Assembly: GCF_018326005.1 (NCBI RefSeq)
Contig: NZ_AP021903.1
Coordinates: 5,383,001-5,447,000 of the forward strand
DNA length: 64,000 bases
Direction of reading: 5' to 3'
Origin: Pseudomonas sp. Seg1
GTDB lineage: Bacteria; Pseudomonadota; Gammaproteobacteria; Pseudomonadales; Pseudomonadaceae
Made by a program: the position numbers and the translations under genes. Below, in pieces: positions 1 to 8,288 of the stretch. The notes under the pieces are model-generated. The model was not told where the DNA came from. It saw only the letters and a list, made by a program, of their open reading frames with translations, and did no database searches. The stretch's first letter is position 1; each line of letters begins with the position of its first letter.

Positions 1-33
1 CCTGAGCTTCGATGAAAAGTTACCTTGGGTTTA

Positions 34-48
34 TCAGTTTCCGTGCCA
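34..48 (-). promoter_or_regulatory. Sigma-54-like promoter facing out of the window
   Basis: On the minus strand TGGCACG is followed at the correct spacing by CTGAT, close to the sigma-54 consensus TGGCACG-N4-TTGCT; the -12 GC is GA here. It points left, away from norR, and lies about 40-100 bp from three NorR-type sites, the usual arrangement for a NorR-activated NO-detoxification gene (flavohaemoglobin or similar) that would start beyond the left edge. The target gene is not in the window, so its identity is inference. Confidence 0.5.
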
Positions 49-87
49 ACTTATTTATCGTTATAAATCAATAGCTTAAAAACAACG

Positions 88-147
88 TAGTCAAATCGAC
101 TCAAAGCACCTTATAGTCATCGCGACTACATCTTGTCTCTTTGACTA
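88..147. promoter_or_regulatory. Three NorR-type binding sites (GT-N7-AC)
   Basis: Three short inverted repeats fit GT-N7-AC: 88-102 (TAGTC-AAATC-GACTC), 114-128 (TAGTC-ATCGC-GACTA, a perfect palindrome) and 133-147 (TTGTC-TCTTT-GACTA). Three such enhancer sites between a norR gene and a divergent sigma-54 promoter is the known E. coli norR-norVW arrangement. The third site ends only 7 bp before the norR ATG, so autorepression of norR is plausible. Confidence 0.75.
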
Positions 148-154
148 CAACACC

Positions 155-1714
155 ATGACTGCCAAATCCCTGCTCACTGCTCTGCTGCCTCTGGTTTCCG
201 ACCTGTCCCGCGAATTGCCTGAGGGCGAACGTTACCGACGCTTGCTCGAAGCCATGCGCGCCCTGCTGCCGTGCGATGCCGCCGCACTGCTGCGCCTGGA
301 CGGCGAATCGCTGGTGCCGCTGGCGGTCGATGGTTTGAGTGCAGACACCCTCGGTCGGCGCTTCAAGGTCAGCGAGCATCCGCGTTTCGAGATTTTGCTG
401 GCCGGGAATGGGCCGACCCGTTTCGCCGCCGACAGCGACTTGCCCGATCCTTACGACGGCCTGGTTGATGGCCTCGACGATCACCTTGAAGTCCACGACT
501 GCCTCGGCTGCCCATTGTTCGTCGATGAAAAACTCTGGGGCCTGATCACCCTCGACGCCCTTGATCCCGAGCGTTTCGAACCCATCGAACTGGATGCCCT
601 GCAAGCCTTCGCCAGCCTCGCCTCGGCCACGGTCAACGCTGCCGAACGCATCGAGCGGCTGGCAATCCGTGCCGAAGACGAACACCAGCGCGCCGAGGTC
701 TACCGTCAGGCCAGCGGTCAGCAGAACCGCGAAATGATCGGCCAGAGCAAAGCACTTAAACGTTTGGTGGAGGAAATCAATCTGGTCGGCGGCAGTGACC
801 TGACCGTGTTGATCACCGGCGAAACCGGGGTCGGCAAGGAACTGGTGGCTCAGGCCATTCACGCCGCCTCACCGCGCGCCGACAAGCCGATCATCAGCCT
901 CAATTGCGCCGCGCTGCCGGACACGCTGGTGGAAAGCGAACTGTTCGGCCACGTGCGCGGCGCGTTCACCGGCGCCACCAGCGACCGTCGCGGCAAATTC
1001 GAACTGGCCAATGGCGGCACGCTGTTTCTCGACGAAGTCGGCGAGTTGTCGCTGACCGTGCAGGCCAAATTGCTGCGCGTGTTGCAGAGCGGCCAGTTGC
1101 AGCGCCTGGGCTCGGACAAGGAACATCAGGTCGATGTACGCCTGATCGCCGCGACCAACCGCGATCTGGCCGAAGAAGTGCGCAGCGGTCGCTATCGTGC
1201 CGACTTCTATCATCGTTTGAGCGTGTACCCGCTGCGGGTGCCGGCCCTGCGTGATCGCGGGCGTGATGTGTTGCTGCTCAGCGGCTTCTTCCTCGAACAG
1301 AACCGCTCACGCATGGGCCTCAACAGTCTGCGCCTCAACAGCGACGCCCAGGAAGCGCTGCTCGCCTACACTTGGCCGGGCAACGTGCGTGAACTGGAGC
1401 ACTTGATCGGGCGCAGTGCGTTGAAGGCGCTGGGCAACTGCAAGGTAAGGCCGAAGATTCTCAGCTTAAGTGCCGCCGATCTCGATTTGCCGCGGGAGGT
1501 TGTGGATAACCCGGTTGAGCCGGTTGCCGGGGTGGTGGCTTCTTTACCGCTGATCAGCGGGGATCTGCGCGCCGCTACCGAGGAATATCAGCGGCGATTG
1601 ATTGCTGCAGCGCTGGAGCGCAATCAGGATAACTGGGCGAGTGCGGCGCGGGAGTTGGGGCTGGATCGGGCGAATCTTGGGCGGATGGCCAAGCGCCTCG
1701 GTATGAAAAGCTGA
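155..1714 (+). CDS. norR: Nitric oxide-responsive sigma-54 activator NorR/FhpR
   Basis: 519-residue bacterial enhancer-binding protein, the usual NorR length. The N-terminal GAF domain (about 20-170) keeps candidate non-haem iron ligands seen in NorR proteins (Asp98 region, Cys116, Asp134). The AAA+ domain has Walker A TGETGVGKE (221-229), the sigma-54 contact loop GAFTGA (269-274) and a Walker B FLDE. A Fis-type helix-turn-helix ends the protein. It senses NO and activates a divergent sigma-54 gene whose promoter lies at 34-48. No Shine-Dalgarno is visible before the ATG at 155, where a NorR-like site is close. In pseudomonads the homologue is often FhpR, controlling flavohaemoglobin. Confidence 0.93.
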   Translation: MTAKSLLTALLPLVSDLSRELPEGERYRRLLEAMRALLPCDAAALLRLDGESLVPLAVDGLSADTLGRRFKVSEHPRFEILLAGNGPTRFAADSDLPDPYDGLVDGLDDHLEVHDCLGCPLFVDEKLWGLITLDALDPERFEPIELDALQAFASLASATVNAAERIERLAIRAEDEHQRAEVYRQASGQQNREMIGQSKALKRLVEEINLVGGSDLTVLITGETGVGKELVAQAIHAASPRADKPIISLNCAALPDTLVESELFGHVRGAFTGATSDRRGKFELANGGTLFLDEVGELSLTVQAKLLRVLQSGQLQRLGSDKEHQVDVRLIAATNRDLAEEVRSGRYRADFYHRLSVYPLRVPALRDRGRDVLLLSGFFLEQNRSRMGLNSLRLNSDAQEALLAYTWPGNVRELEHLIGRSALKALGNCKVRPKILSLSAADLDLPREVVDNPVEPVAGVVASLPLISGDLRAATEEYQRRLIAAALERNQDNWASAARELGLDRANLGRMAKRLGMKS

Positions 1715-1725
1715 GAAGCCGAGAA

Positions 1726-1908
1726 GCCCCCTCAACCCCAGCCCTCTCCCGGAGGGAGAGGGAGCCGACCGAGGTGTTTTGCGCCATACATCGACCTGAA
1801 AGATTGAGTCGATTATGGATTCGGCGAAGCAAAATCAGGTCGGTGGATTTCTTGAGCATCCCCCAATCGGCCCCCTCTCCCTCCGGGAGAGGGCTGGGGT
1901 GAGGGGCT
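1726..1908. repeat. Inverted pair of CCCTCTCCC-type palindromes
   Basis: A G+C-rich palindrome (CCCTCTCCCGGAGGGAGAGG core, 1742-1761) recurs inverted at about 1871-1907 with an 11-nt CTGGGGTGAGG tail matching CCTCAACCCCAG on the left. The arms are about 110 bp apart and could form a long stem-loop after the norR stop. It has no coding content. The rest of the 339-bp gap before cheV is unremarkable except for a GGCTTT/GGCCTT microrepeat at 1907-1931. Confidence 0.7.
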
Positions 1909-2053
1909 TTGGCTTTGGCCTTGGCCTTGGCTTCAGTTCTCACGCCACCCGACAACCAACCTAAAGCCCAACCTTTTGACGCCGATAACCCGGCATCAAT
2001 AGTTTCTGGCGATTTGCACCCTCGCCCATCACCTTTTTCCACAGAAGGTTTAT

Positions 2054-2956
2054 ATGTCTTCCACCAAAGCCCGCGCAGATTCACTTTCGCTTCTGCTGTT
2101 CACTTTGCGCAGCGGCAAGCTGATGGCGATCAACCTGCTGAAAGTCAGTGAAATCATCCCTTGCCCGCCGCTGACCAAGCTGCCGGAGTCGCACCCGCAC
2201 GTCAAAGGCATCGCCACGTTGCGTGGTGCTTCACTGTCGGTGATCGACCTCAGCCGCGCCATCGGCGAGCGCCCACTGGAAGACCCGAACGGCGGTTGCC
2301 TGATCGTCACCGACGTCAGCCGGTCCAAACAGGGTCTGCACGTACAAGCGGTGAGCAAAATCGTCCACTGCCTGACCACTGACATCAAACCGCCGCCGTT
2401 CGGCTCCGGTGGTTCGCGCGCCTATATCACCGGCGTGACCTCGGTGGACGGTACGCTGGTGCAAGTGCTGGACATCGAAAAAGTCATCCACAGCATCGCC
2501 CCGGCACAGATCGAAATGGCCCCGACCGACCTGTCCATGGAAGACGCCGACGTCCTTGGCAACGCACGCATTCTGGTGGTCGACGACAGCCAGGTGGCGT
2601 TGCAGCAATCGGTGCACACCCTGCGCAACCTCGGCCTGCAATGTCATACCGCGCGCAGTGCCAAGGAAGCCATCGACTGCCTGCTCGACCTGCAAGGCAC
2701 CGCGCAGCAGATCAACCTGATCGTCTCCGACATCGAAATGTCCGAGATGGACGGTTACGCCTTCACCCGCACCTTGCGCGAGACTCCGGATTTCTCCCAC
2801 CTTTACGTGCTGCTGCATACCTCGCTCGACAGCGCGATGAACAGCGAAAAAGCGCGACTGGCCGGGGCCAATGCCGTGTTGACCAAGTTTTCGTCGCCGG
2901 AACTGACCCAGCGCTTGATCGAAGCGGCCAAACACGTCGCCGCCAACGGTCACTGA
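2054..2956 (+). CDS. cheV: Chemotaxis coupling protein CheV
   Basis: 300-residue CheW-receiver fusion. Residues about 10-155 are a CheW domain, with the typical strand reading NLLKVSEIIP and the turn HVKGIATLRG. Residues about 172-295 are a CheY-like receiver with the acidic pair in ILVVDDSQ, a phospho-acceptor Asp in LIVSDIEMSEMDG and the conserved Lys in VLTKFSSPEL. It couples chemoreceptors to the CheA kinase, and receiver phosphorylation is thought to tune adaptation. AGAAGG precedes the ATG. No other che genes are nearby, but an Aer-type receptor lies 2 kb downstream on the other strand. Confidence 0.92.
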   Translation: MSSTKARADSLSLLLFTLRSGKLMAINLLKVSEIIPCPPLTKLPESHPHVKGIATLRGASLSVIDLSRAIGERPLEDPNGGCLIVTDVSRSKQGLHVQAVSKIVHCLTTDIKPPPFGSGGSRAYITGVTSVDGTLVQVLDIEKVIHSIAPAQIEMAPTDLSMEDADVLGNARILVVDDSQVALQQSVHTLRNLGLQCHTARSAKEAIDCLLDLQGTAQQINLIVSDIEMSEMDGYAFTRTLRETPDFSHLYVLLHTSLDSAMNSEKARLAGANAVLTKFSSPELTQRLIEAAKHVAANGH

Positions 2957-2959
2957 GCC

Positions 2960-3442
2960 TTGGGCGAGACGTATTGCTTGTTGATGCGGCGGGATCTGGG
3001 CACCGCCGTGCCGGATATCGTCTGGCCGAAAGGTATCGAGATCAGCACTTACCAACCGCAACTGGCGCCCGCCGTGCATGACCTGATGCAACTCGGCTAC
3101 CTACAAGGAGGCGGTCGGGTCCCAGCGCTCGAGGTCTGGCAGCAGCGCTTTGAACGCGATCCGGAATACGATCCGCAACTGTGCTTCATCGCCATGGATG
3201 CCGAGGGTGTCGTCGGTGTGGCGCAGTGCTGGACCAGTGCCTATATCAAGAATCTGGTAGTGCATTCGCGCGCTCAGGGTCGAGGTTTGGGCCGGGCGTT
3301 GCTGTTGAATGCATTCATTGCGTTTCAACAGCGGCGTGAAGGGTTTGTCGATTTAAAGGTGCTGGAAGATAACGTTCGGGCGCAGCGGTTGTATGAAAGT
3401 GCCGGAATGTATGTGATCCGCCGGGAGATTGTGCCGGACTGA
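2960..3442 (+). CDS. GNAT-family N-acetyltransferase
   Basis: 160 residues with the GNAT fold. Residues about 85-120 hold the core strand and acetyl-CoA pyrophosphate loop (NLVVHSRAQGRGLGRALL, fitting Q/R-x-x-G-x-G/A), followed by the LKVLEDNVRAQRLYESAGM signature of small-molecule or protein acetyltransferases. The substrate cannot be told. The first start is a TTG only 3 nt after the cheV stop, which suggests translational coupling; the N-terminal reading YCLLMRRDL looks like a genuine GNAT first strand, so I prefer it over the ATG at 2984. Confidence 0.82.
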   Translation: MGETYCLLMRRDLGTAVPDIVWPKGIEISTYQPQLAPAVHDLMQLGYLQGGGRVPALEVWQQRFERDPEYDPQLCFIAMDAEGVVGVAQCWTSAYIKNLVVHSRAQGRGLGRALLLNAFIAFQQRREGFVDLKVLEDNVRAQRLYESAGMYVIRREIVPD

Positions 3443-3450
3443 TCGTCCGT

Positions 3451-3525
3451 CATCGCTGGCAAGCCAGCTCCCACAGAGATCGGCGCCGCTCACAACACTT
3501 GTGGGAGCTGGCTTGCCAGCGATGG
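3451..3525. repeat. Inverted pair of Pseudomonas REP elements
   Basis: CATCGCTGGCAAGCCAGCTC at 3451 is repeated inverted at 3500-3525, separated by about 25 bp. Each arm carries its own small palindrome GCTGGC-AA-GCCAGC. This is the common P. fluorescens REP doublet mobilised by RAYT transposases. It sits between the GNAT gene and the next gene and may stabilise 3' ends. Confidence 0.9.
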
Positions 3526-3593
3526 CGACCTCAAAGACAACTTTTCACCCTGAGGCATACTCCAACCTTGGCCACTACCCAAGGACGTCCACC

Positions 3594-3929
3594 ATGAAAA
3601 CCGTGACCCTCAGTTTGCTCAGCCTGCTCTGCCTCACCGCCCTCGCCTCCCAGGCCCACGCCTCCAGCCCCGACGCCTGGGCGGCCTACGACAAGACAGT
3701 CCTCGCCAGTTGCACCAAGGCCAGCGGTTTGAAAAATGCCAAACCCGTCGGCACTCCCGCGCAATTCGATGACCGCGTCGGTTACACCGCCGTGTTGCTG
3801 CAAGGTCAATACCCGCAAAAACACATGAAAGGCCAGCAAGGCACCGAACTGTGCCTGTTCAACAAACAGTCGAAAACCGCGTTTGTCACCGAGTGGGACT
3901 CAATCCGCCCGACCGCCAAGACCCGGTAA
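3594..3929 (+). CDS. Small secreted hypothetical protein
   Basis: 111 residues. The first 24 form a clean Sec signal peptide (Lys, hydrophobic core LSLLSLLCLTALAS, cleavage near AHA-SS). The mature part is about 87 residues with two Cys (CTKASG and LCLFNKQ), which could form a disulfide in the periplasm. I do not recognise a named family. An in-frame reading upstream to 3429 crosses REP DNA and is not credible; the ATG at 3594 is preceded by AAGGACG and the signal peptide starts there. Confidence 0.75.
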   Translation: MKTVTLSLLSLLCLTALASQAHASSPDAWAAYDKTVLASCTKASGLKNAKPVGTPAQFDDRVGYTAVLLQGQYPQKHMKGQQGTELCLFNKQSKTAFVTEWDSIRPTAKTR

Positions 3930-4012
3930 ATGGCGCATAATTTGCTTCGATCCCGGTCTGCATGGCGGCTTTACGTCGCTGCTTAACACCTTGATTGAAG
4001 ATTGATCGTCCC

Positions 4013-4762
4013 ATGAATACGACGTTTTCCTGCGTCGGTTGCGGCAAGTGCTGCACCGACCACCATGTGCCCCTGACCCTCGCCGAAGCCCGAATGTGGG
4101 CGGCGGATGGTGGTCAGGTGATCGTGCTGGTGGAGGCCTTTCTCGGCAATGGCCTGGGCTTGCCGGCGCAGCAGCGTGAACACGCCGAACGGCGATCGGT
4201 GGTGGTGCGCAGCGGCGCAACCGATGCGCACGTGGCAATCACCTTTGCCGCGTACAACGTCGGGCCGTGTCGAAATCTTGACGAAGACAAGCTGTGTCGC
4301 ATCTACGAGCGACGGCCATTGGTGTGTCGCATTTATCCGGCCGAAATCAATCCGCACATCCCGCTCAACCCGGCTGCCAAGGACTGCCCGCCGGAGTCTT
4401 GGGAACAGGGGCCGGCGTTGATTGTTGGCGGCGAGTTGGTTGATCAGGAACTGGTCGAACTGATCCAGCGCTCGCGGCAGGCGGATCGCGATGACATTCG
4501 GCTCAAGGATGCGATTTGTGCGGCGCTGGGGATTCGTACCACGGCGCTCAAAGGCGACGGGTTTACCGCATATCTGCCGAACATGGACGCTTTTGCAGCG
4601 GTGGTTGATCAGGTGAGTGCGCAACCGTTGAGCGACGTAGCCAGTGAATGGCTGTTTCATTTGTCCGGGGATGATGTTGCCGGGCAAGTGCTGGCAGCAG
4701 GGGCGCAGGTGGTGAGCGAGCCGGCGCAGACGTATGCGTTTATTCCGTTGCGGGTGGCTTGA
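4013..4762 (+). CDS. YkgJ-type cysteine-cluster protein
   Basis: 249 residues. The N-terminus carries the CxxCxxCC cluster (CVGCGKCC, residues 6-13), and about 85-110 carries CRNLDEDKLC followed by RPLVCRIYP, the zinc- or iron-binding pattern of the YkgJ family (UPF0153). The biochemical role of these proteins is unsettled; metal binding is expected. A TTG 18 nt upstream (3995) is in frame, but the cluster follows directly from the ATG at 4013. It is followed by a REP doublet. Confidence 0.82.
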   Translation: MNTTFSCVGCGKCCTDHHVPLTLAEARMWAADGGQVIVLVEAFLGNGLGLPAQQREHAERRSVVVRSGATDAHVAITFAAYNVGPCRNLDEDKLCRIYERRPLVCRIYPAEINPHIPLNPAAKDCPPESWEQGPALIVGGELVDQELVELIQRSRQADRDDIRLKDAICAALGIRTTALKGDGFTAYLPNMDAFAAVVDQVSAQPLSDVASEWLFHLSGDDVAGQVLAAGAQVVSEPAQTYAFIPLRVA

Positions 4763-4790
4763 TCAGCGTTTTGTAGAGACTGGACCTGCC

Positions 4791-4886
4791 CCATCGCTGG
4801 CAAGCCAGCTCCCACAAGGTTTTGCCTCGTGCACCAATCAGATGAACACCGGCAAAACCTGTGGGAGCTGGCTTGCCAGCGATGGC
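4791..4886. repeat. REP doublet with extended inverted arms
   Basis: CCATCGCTGGCAAGCCAGCT and its inverted copy face each other around a 30-40 bp loop. The complementarity continues inward (AAGGTTTTGCC against GGCAAAACCT), giving a stem of over 35 bp. It lies between convergent genes (YkgJ-like and the Aer-type receptor) and could end transcription from both sides. Confidence 0.9.
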
Positions 4887-4902
4887 GCCAGTTCAGGCAA
4901 CT

Positions 4903-6492
4903 TCAATCCCGAACCCGCCGCCGCCCCCAGAATTCCCGCGCCAGCAAGCGCAAGTCCCCCGCCAGCCCCGCCACATCCTCGGAATTGCGCTGACTCTCGC
5001 GCCCCTCATCCACCGTCACCTCGCACGCCGTGCGGATGCTGACGATGTTGCGATTGATGTCCTCGCTCACCGCACTCTGCTGCTCCACCGCCGCCGCAAT
5101 CTGCAGACTCATCTCGGTAATCTGTTCGACCCGCTCGCTGATCCCGTCCAGCGCCCGCGCCGCGCGCTGCGCTTGTTCGACGCTGTTTTCCACATGCTCG
5201 CTGCTCTCCTGCATCACCAGCACCGCGTCGCGCGCGCCGGTTTGCAGGGTGCTGATCATGCGCTGAATTTCGTTGGTCGATTGCTGCGTGCGTTGCGCCA
5301 GCCCGCGCACCTCATCGGCCACCACTGCAAACCCGCGCCCGGCATCCCCCGCCCGCGCCGCCTCGATCGCCGCGTTGAGCGCCAGCAAATTGGTCTGTTC
5401 GGCGATGCTGCGGATCACCTCCAGCACCCCGGAGATCTCGCTGCTGTGGCCTTCGAGTTGATGAATGACCTCGGTCGCCCGGCCAAGCTCTTGCGCCAGG
5501 CGCAGGACAGCGCTGCGACTTTCACCTACAAGCAAATGCCCTTCGCGGGTTTCCGTCCCGGCCAGGTCCGCCGCCACCGAAGCCTGCTGCGCATGGCTGG
5601 CAACCTGCGCGACGCTGGCGGCCATCTGATGAATCGCCGCCGCGACCTGATCGGTTTCCGCCTGCTGCGCCAATGAACTGCTATGGCTGCTTTGCAGATG
5701 ATCAACCAATTGCGCCGCATGCCCGGCCAACTGCTGCGACGCGTCGCCAATACGCCCCACCACTGCGCTAACCTGTGCTTCGAGCATCTGCAAGGCAAAC
5801 TCGATCTGCCCGAACTCATCGCGCCGACCGGTATAAATGCCTTGGCCCAGCGGATTGTCCGCCACCTTGCGCGCACGCTCGGTCAAGCGCTCCAGCGGCC
5901 GCAGGATCCAGCGTACGCCCAGCGCACAACTGCCGCTGCCGATGACAAACGCCGCAGCATTAATCTCCATCAATTCCGGTCGCAGCCAAGACTCAAGCGT
6001 CAACAGCCCACCGAGCAACACACTGGCCAGCGCCGTAATCCGCGCTCGCACATCGATATTCGGCAATCGCCAACGCGCCACCTCCTCGCCGCGCAACTGT
6101 GCATACGCCCGCTCCGCTGCCGCGACTTGCCGCGCATCCGGCCGGGTGCGCACCGACTGATACTCAACGGCGGCGCCGTTCTGCGTCACCGGTGTGACAT
6201 AGGCACTGACCCAATAGTGATCACCATTCTTACAACGATTTTTCACCATGCCCATCCAGGATCGCCCGCCCTTGAGCGTCTGCCACATATGCGCAAACGC
6301 CTGCGCCGGCATGTCCGGATGGCGCAGCAGGTTATGCGGCGTACCGAGCAATTCGTCGCGGCTGTAACCGCTGATATTGATGAAGTCGTCGTTCGCGTAG
6401 GTGATCGCGCTGGTCAGATCAGTAGTCGAAAGAATATTCGCATCCAGCGCAACATCGACGTTGCGGCCGGTCACCGGGAGATTGATCTTCAT
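4903..6492 (-). CDS. aer: Aer-type PAS methyl-accepting chemotaxis protein
   Basis: 529 residues from the ATG at 6492; an ATG at 6552 would add 20 residues but has no clear Shine-Dalgarno either. An N-terminal PAS domain (about 10-115; [20 protein letters not shown], then HPDMPAQAF and [12 protein letters not shown]) matches the FAD-binding PAS of Aer energy-taxis receptors. Two hydrophobic segments, a HAMP-like stretch and a long coiled-coil signalling domain follow, with the hairpin tip around [18 protein letters not shown]. It should signal redox or oxygen taxis to CheA. FAD binding is inferred from the family. The length is close to known Pseudomonas Aer proteins. Confidence 0.88.
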   Translation of the reverse strand: MKINLPVTGRNVDVALDANILSTTDLTSAITYANDDFINISGYSRDELLGTPHNLLRHPDMPAQAFAHMWQTLKGGRSWMGMVKNRCKNGDHYWVSAYVTPVTQNGAAVEYQSVRTRPDARQVAAAERAYAQLRGEEVARWRLPNIDVRARITALASVLLGGLLTLESWLRPELMEINAAAFVIGSGSCALGVRWILRPLERLTERARKVADNPLGQGIYTGRRDEFGQIEFALQMLEAQVSAVVGRIGDASQQLAGHAAQLVDHLQSSHSSSLAQQAETDQVAAAIHQMAASVAQVASHAQQASVAADLAGTETREGHLLVGESRSAVLRLAQELGRATEVIHQLEGHSSEISGVLEVIRSIAEQTNLLALNAAIEAARAGDAGRGFAVVADEVRGLAQRTQQSTNEIQRMISTLQTGARDAVLVMQESSEHVENSVEQAQRAARALDGISERVEQITEMSLQIAAAVEQQSAVSEDINRNIVSIRTACEVTVDEGRESQRNSEDVAGLAGDLRLLAREFWGRRRVRD

Positions 6493-6641
6493 GGATAGCG
6501 CGCTCGTATTATTGGAGGAGTCGGCAGGGCTGCTGACTCTAAGCGCACTCATTGGTTAAATATTGATCTGGCTCAGGGGATGAGCACTTAGCCATCACTG
6601 CGACGGAAAATCGCAGTCGATGGCTGAAGGCGGGATGAAAC

Positions 6642-6881
6642 TCAGCGCTTGCCCATCGAACGACGGGTGCCCGGCGGCGCCATGCCCGGGGTCTTGGTGT
6701 GGCCGTTCTTGGCGCCGTTCTTGTACCACGGCTGATTCGAGCCTTTGGCAGCGGCCAGCTCACCTGGTTTGAACGGGAACTTGAACGCCGGGATCTCGGC
6801 TTTGGTTTCGTTGGCGTCAGCCATTTCAGCCGCGACATCGCTCACGGCGTCGTCAACCGGCGGTTGGGTCGGGGAAGTCAT
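6642..6881 (-). CDS. Small conserved hypothetical protein, Pro/Ala/Lys-rich
   Basis: 79 residues with no signal peptide or membrane segment. The N-terminal half is acidic and Ala-rich; the C-terminal half is basic with the run FKFPFKPGELAAAKG and a tail ending RRSMGKR. The start at 6881 has GGAGC seven bases upstream; the longer reading from 6899 lacks a site. No family is recognised, but the coherent composition and ribosome site support a real gene. Confidence 0.65.
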   Translation of the reverse strand: MTSPTQPPVDDAVSDVAAEMADANETKAEIPAFKFPFKPGELAAAKGSNQPWYKNGAKNGHTKTPGMAPPGTRRSMGKR

Positions 6882-6992
6882 AAAAGCTCCGGAAAGCATA
6901 AAGTCGGGCCCGAACAGTGAGCCGCGAAGGCGCGCAGTATACCTGTGCGCCGCAACTCGGCAGCTGAAGATTTAAGCCACAAGCCGAACGGT

Positions 6993-7298
6993 TTACAGGT
7001 ACGTGATGGTGACGATGCCTTTGTCGGTCGAAGTCTTCAGTGGCTCAAAGGTCATGGTCATTGGCAGCGTTTCATGGCTGCACACATTGCGATAGGCATC
7101 GATGTCGAGCTTCAGGCCGGGCTTGAGTTCGACCTGGCGTGATTCGCTGGAACTCAATGCACCGACTCGACCGACTTCACAGCCGGAATCGACGATCTGC
7201 CCGGTAAACCGGATCTCGCCGGATTGATTGCCAGGCGCGGCGAAGGATGTGAGTGGAAGCAAGAGAAGCACGTACGGCAGAGCGGTTTTCAGCTTCAT
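6993..7298 (-). CDS. Short type 1 fimbrial-like secreted protein
   Basis: 101 residues. A signal peptide (KLKTALPYVLLLLPLTSFAA) is followed by GEIRFTGQIVDSGCEVG, which resembles the first strand and conserved Cys of type 1 fimbrial (FimA-like) subunits; a second Cys is at NVCSHE. It is much shorter than a usual subunit (about 160-180) and no chaperone or usher gene is nearby, so it may be an orphan pilin-like periplasmic protein rather than a pilus component. GGAGT precedes the ATG at 7298; the longer frame to 7481 runs through repeat DNA. Confidence 0.68.
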   Translation of the reverse strand: MKLKTALPYVLLLLPLTSFAAPGNQSGEIRFTGQIVDSGCEVGRVGALSSSESRQVELKPGLKLDIDAYRNVCSHETLPMTMTFEPLKTSTDKGIVTITYL

Positions 7299-7446
7299 TT
7301 CAAGACACTCCGGGGTGAGCGGCCCAGAGAAAACCCGGGCTACACAATTTTTATCCGCGAGCAGGGACGGATCTTGAGAAGCGTAGTTGGCAAATGGGTC
7401 CCGAATTGGGACTGATCGGTCCCTTTTGGGGACCGTTATACCGCCA

Positions 7447-7510
7447 TCGCGAGCAGGCTCACTCCTACAGGGGGAATGCATTTCAAATGTAGGAGCGAGC
7501 CTGCTCGCGA
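7447..7510. repeat. REP doublet, CGAGCAGGCTC type
   Basis: TCGCGAGCAGGCTCACTCCT and its inverted copy ending CTGCTCGCGA at 7510 flank an 18-bp loop. This is a different REP subfamily from the GCTGGC-type elements elsewhere. A lone relative is at 8252-8276. Confidence 0.85.
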
Positions 7511-7538
7511 AGAACGATGACGCGGTGTTCTTGCGTGA

Positions 7539-7901
7539 TCAGGTTTGCGGATCAACCCGATCCAGCGCCCTGTTTACCGCCAGCTCGGCGAGCATGACGA
7601 TCTGCTGGATCGCCAGCGCTGTACTGCGCTGCGGGCGACTGAGCTGGTCGGCCAGGTCACCGGCCATGACATTGGCAGAAGCCAGCGATTCACAGGCGTG
7701 GGCGAGCAGACTTTCGGTGTCGATGTTCGGCTGGATAAGGAACATCGTACTGGGCTGACGCGGTTTGACCGGTTCAGGGCAGAGATAGAAATCGAGGGCG
7801 CGCTTGATGGCTTCGCGGGTTTTGATCTGGTCGTCGGCGCGGATGGCGTCTTCGAGTGGGGTTGGGGTTTCGAGGGGTGGATCGGGTACGGGCTTAGTCA
7901 T
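7539..7901 (-). CDS. DUF6124/DUF3077-like small protein
   Basis: 120 residues, cytoplasmic. The proline-rich acidic N-terminus (MTKPVPDPPLETP) leads into a helical body with AHACESLASANVMAGDLADQ, features I associate with a Pseudomonas-restricted family often annotated DUF6124 or DUF3077. Function is unknown. The start at 7901 follows AGGAAC; a longer reading to 7943 enters the structured leader. The gene is preceded by about 300 nt of strongly folded sequence (see 7902-8194), suggesting post-transcriptional control. Confidence 0.72.
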   Translation of the reverse strand: MTKPVPDPPLETPTPLEDAIRADDQIKTREAIKRALDFYLCPEPVKPRQPSTMFLIQPNIDTESLLAHACESLASANVMAGDLADQLSRPQRSTALAIQQIVMLAELAVNRALDRVDPQT

Positions 7902-8194
7902 GGATATGTTCCTAATCAAAAGCCAACACGAGCCGTTTCTCACGCGGCGGAGTGGTGGCAGCTATGTGCGGAGTGAGAAACCGGTAGGAACAAGCCCGGC
8001 CGAACCGAAGTTCGCCCGCACACAGCCGCCATAAAAATTGCAGGGCAGCAAATAGCCGGCGGCAATTATGGTGGTACTGGTGTTGGATTAACAGTTCCTA
8101 CGGGCTCTCACACCCGATCGCCGAGTTTTCGGCGACAACCAAAGACTAGAGAGCGCACGTCCGACGGACAACCTGAAAACCTTGTGGGAAGGTT
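7902..8194 (-). ncRNA. Candidate structured leader or small RNA before the DUF6124-like gene
   Basis: Several stable hairpins lie in about 290 nt without a gene: GTTTCTCAC/GTGAGAAAC (7935-7943 with 7973-7981); CGAAC-CGAA-GTTCG (8001-8014), which on the minus strand becomes a C(UUCG)G tetraloop; TCGCCGA/TCGGCGA (8118-8124 with 8129-8135) enclosed by GCTCTC/GAGAGC (8104-8109 with 8149-8154); GTCC/GGAC (8159-8169); and AACCTT/AAGGTT (8178-8194). The UUCG loop argues for transcription of the minus strand, into the downstream gene. No known RNA family is claimed. Confidence 0.45.
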
Positions 8195-8251
8195 CTGGTT
8201 ATTTGACTCATATTTAAACAGACCAAAGTAATCGGCTGACTGGACAGACCT

Positions 8252-8276
8252 CTTCGCGAGCAGGCTCGCTCTCACA
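8252..8276. repeat. Single REP element
   Basis: TTCGCGAGCAGGCTCGCTCT matches the 7447-7510 subfamily, here as one unpaired copy just before the tandem REP array. Confidence 0.7.
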
Positions 8277-8288
8277 CTGAACCGAGTA

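Noticed and set aside
101..862. Minus-strand frame opposite norR
   Set aside because: It is a high-G+C shadow of a clear AAA+ activator on the other strand.
1909..2151. Small plus-strand frame before cheV
   Set aside because: It overlaps cheV in another frame and starts in the repeat with Ala-Leu runs.
3429..3593. N-terminal extension of the secreted protein gene
   Set aside because: The added residues are translated REP sequence, and a signal peptide starts at the internal ATG at 3594.
4861..6498. Long plus-strand frames opposite the Aer-type gene
   Set aside because: They are shadows of the receptor and begin in REP DNA.
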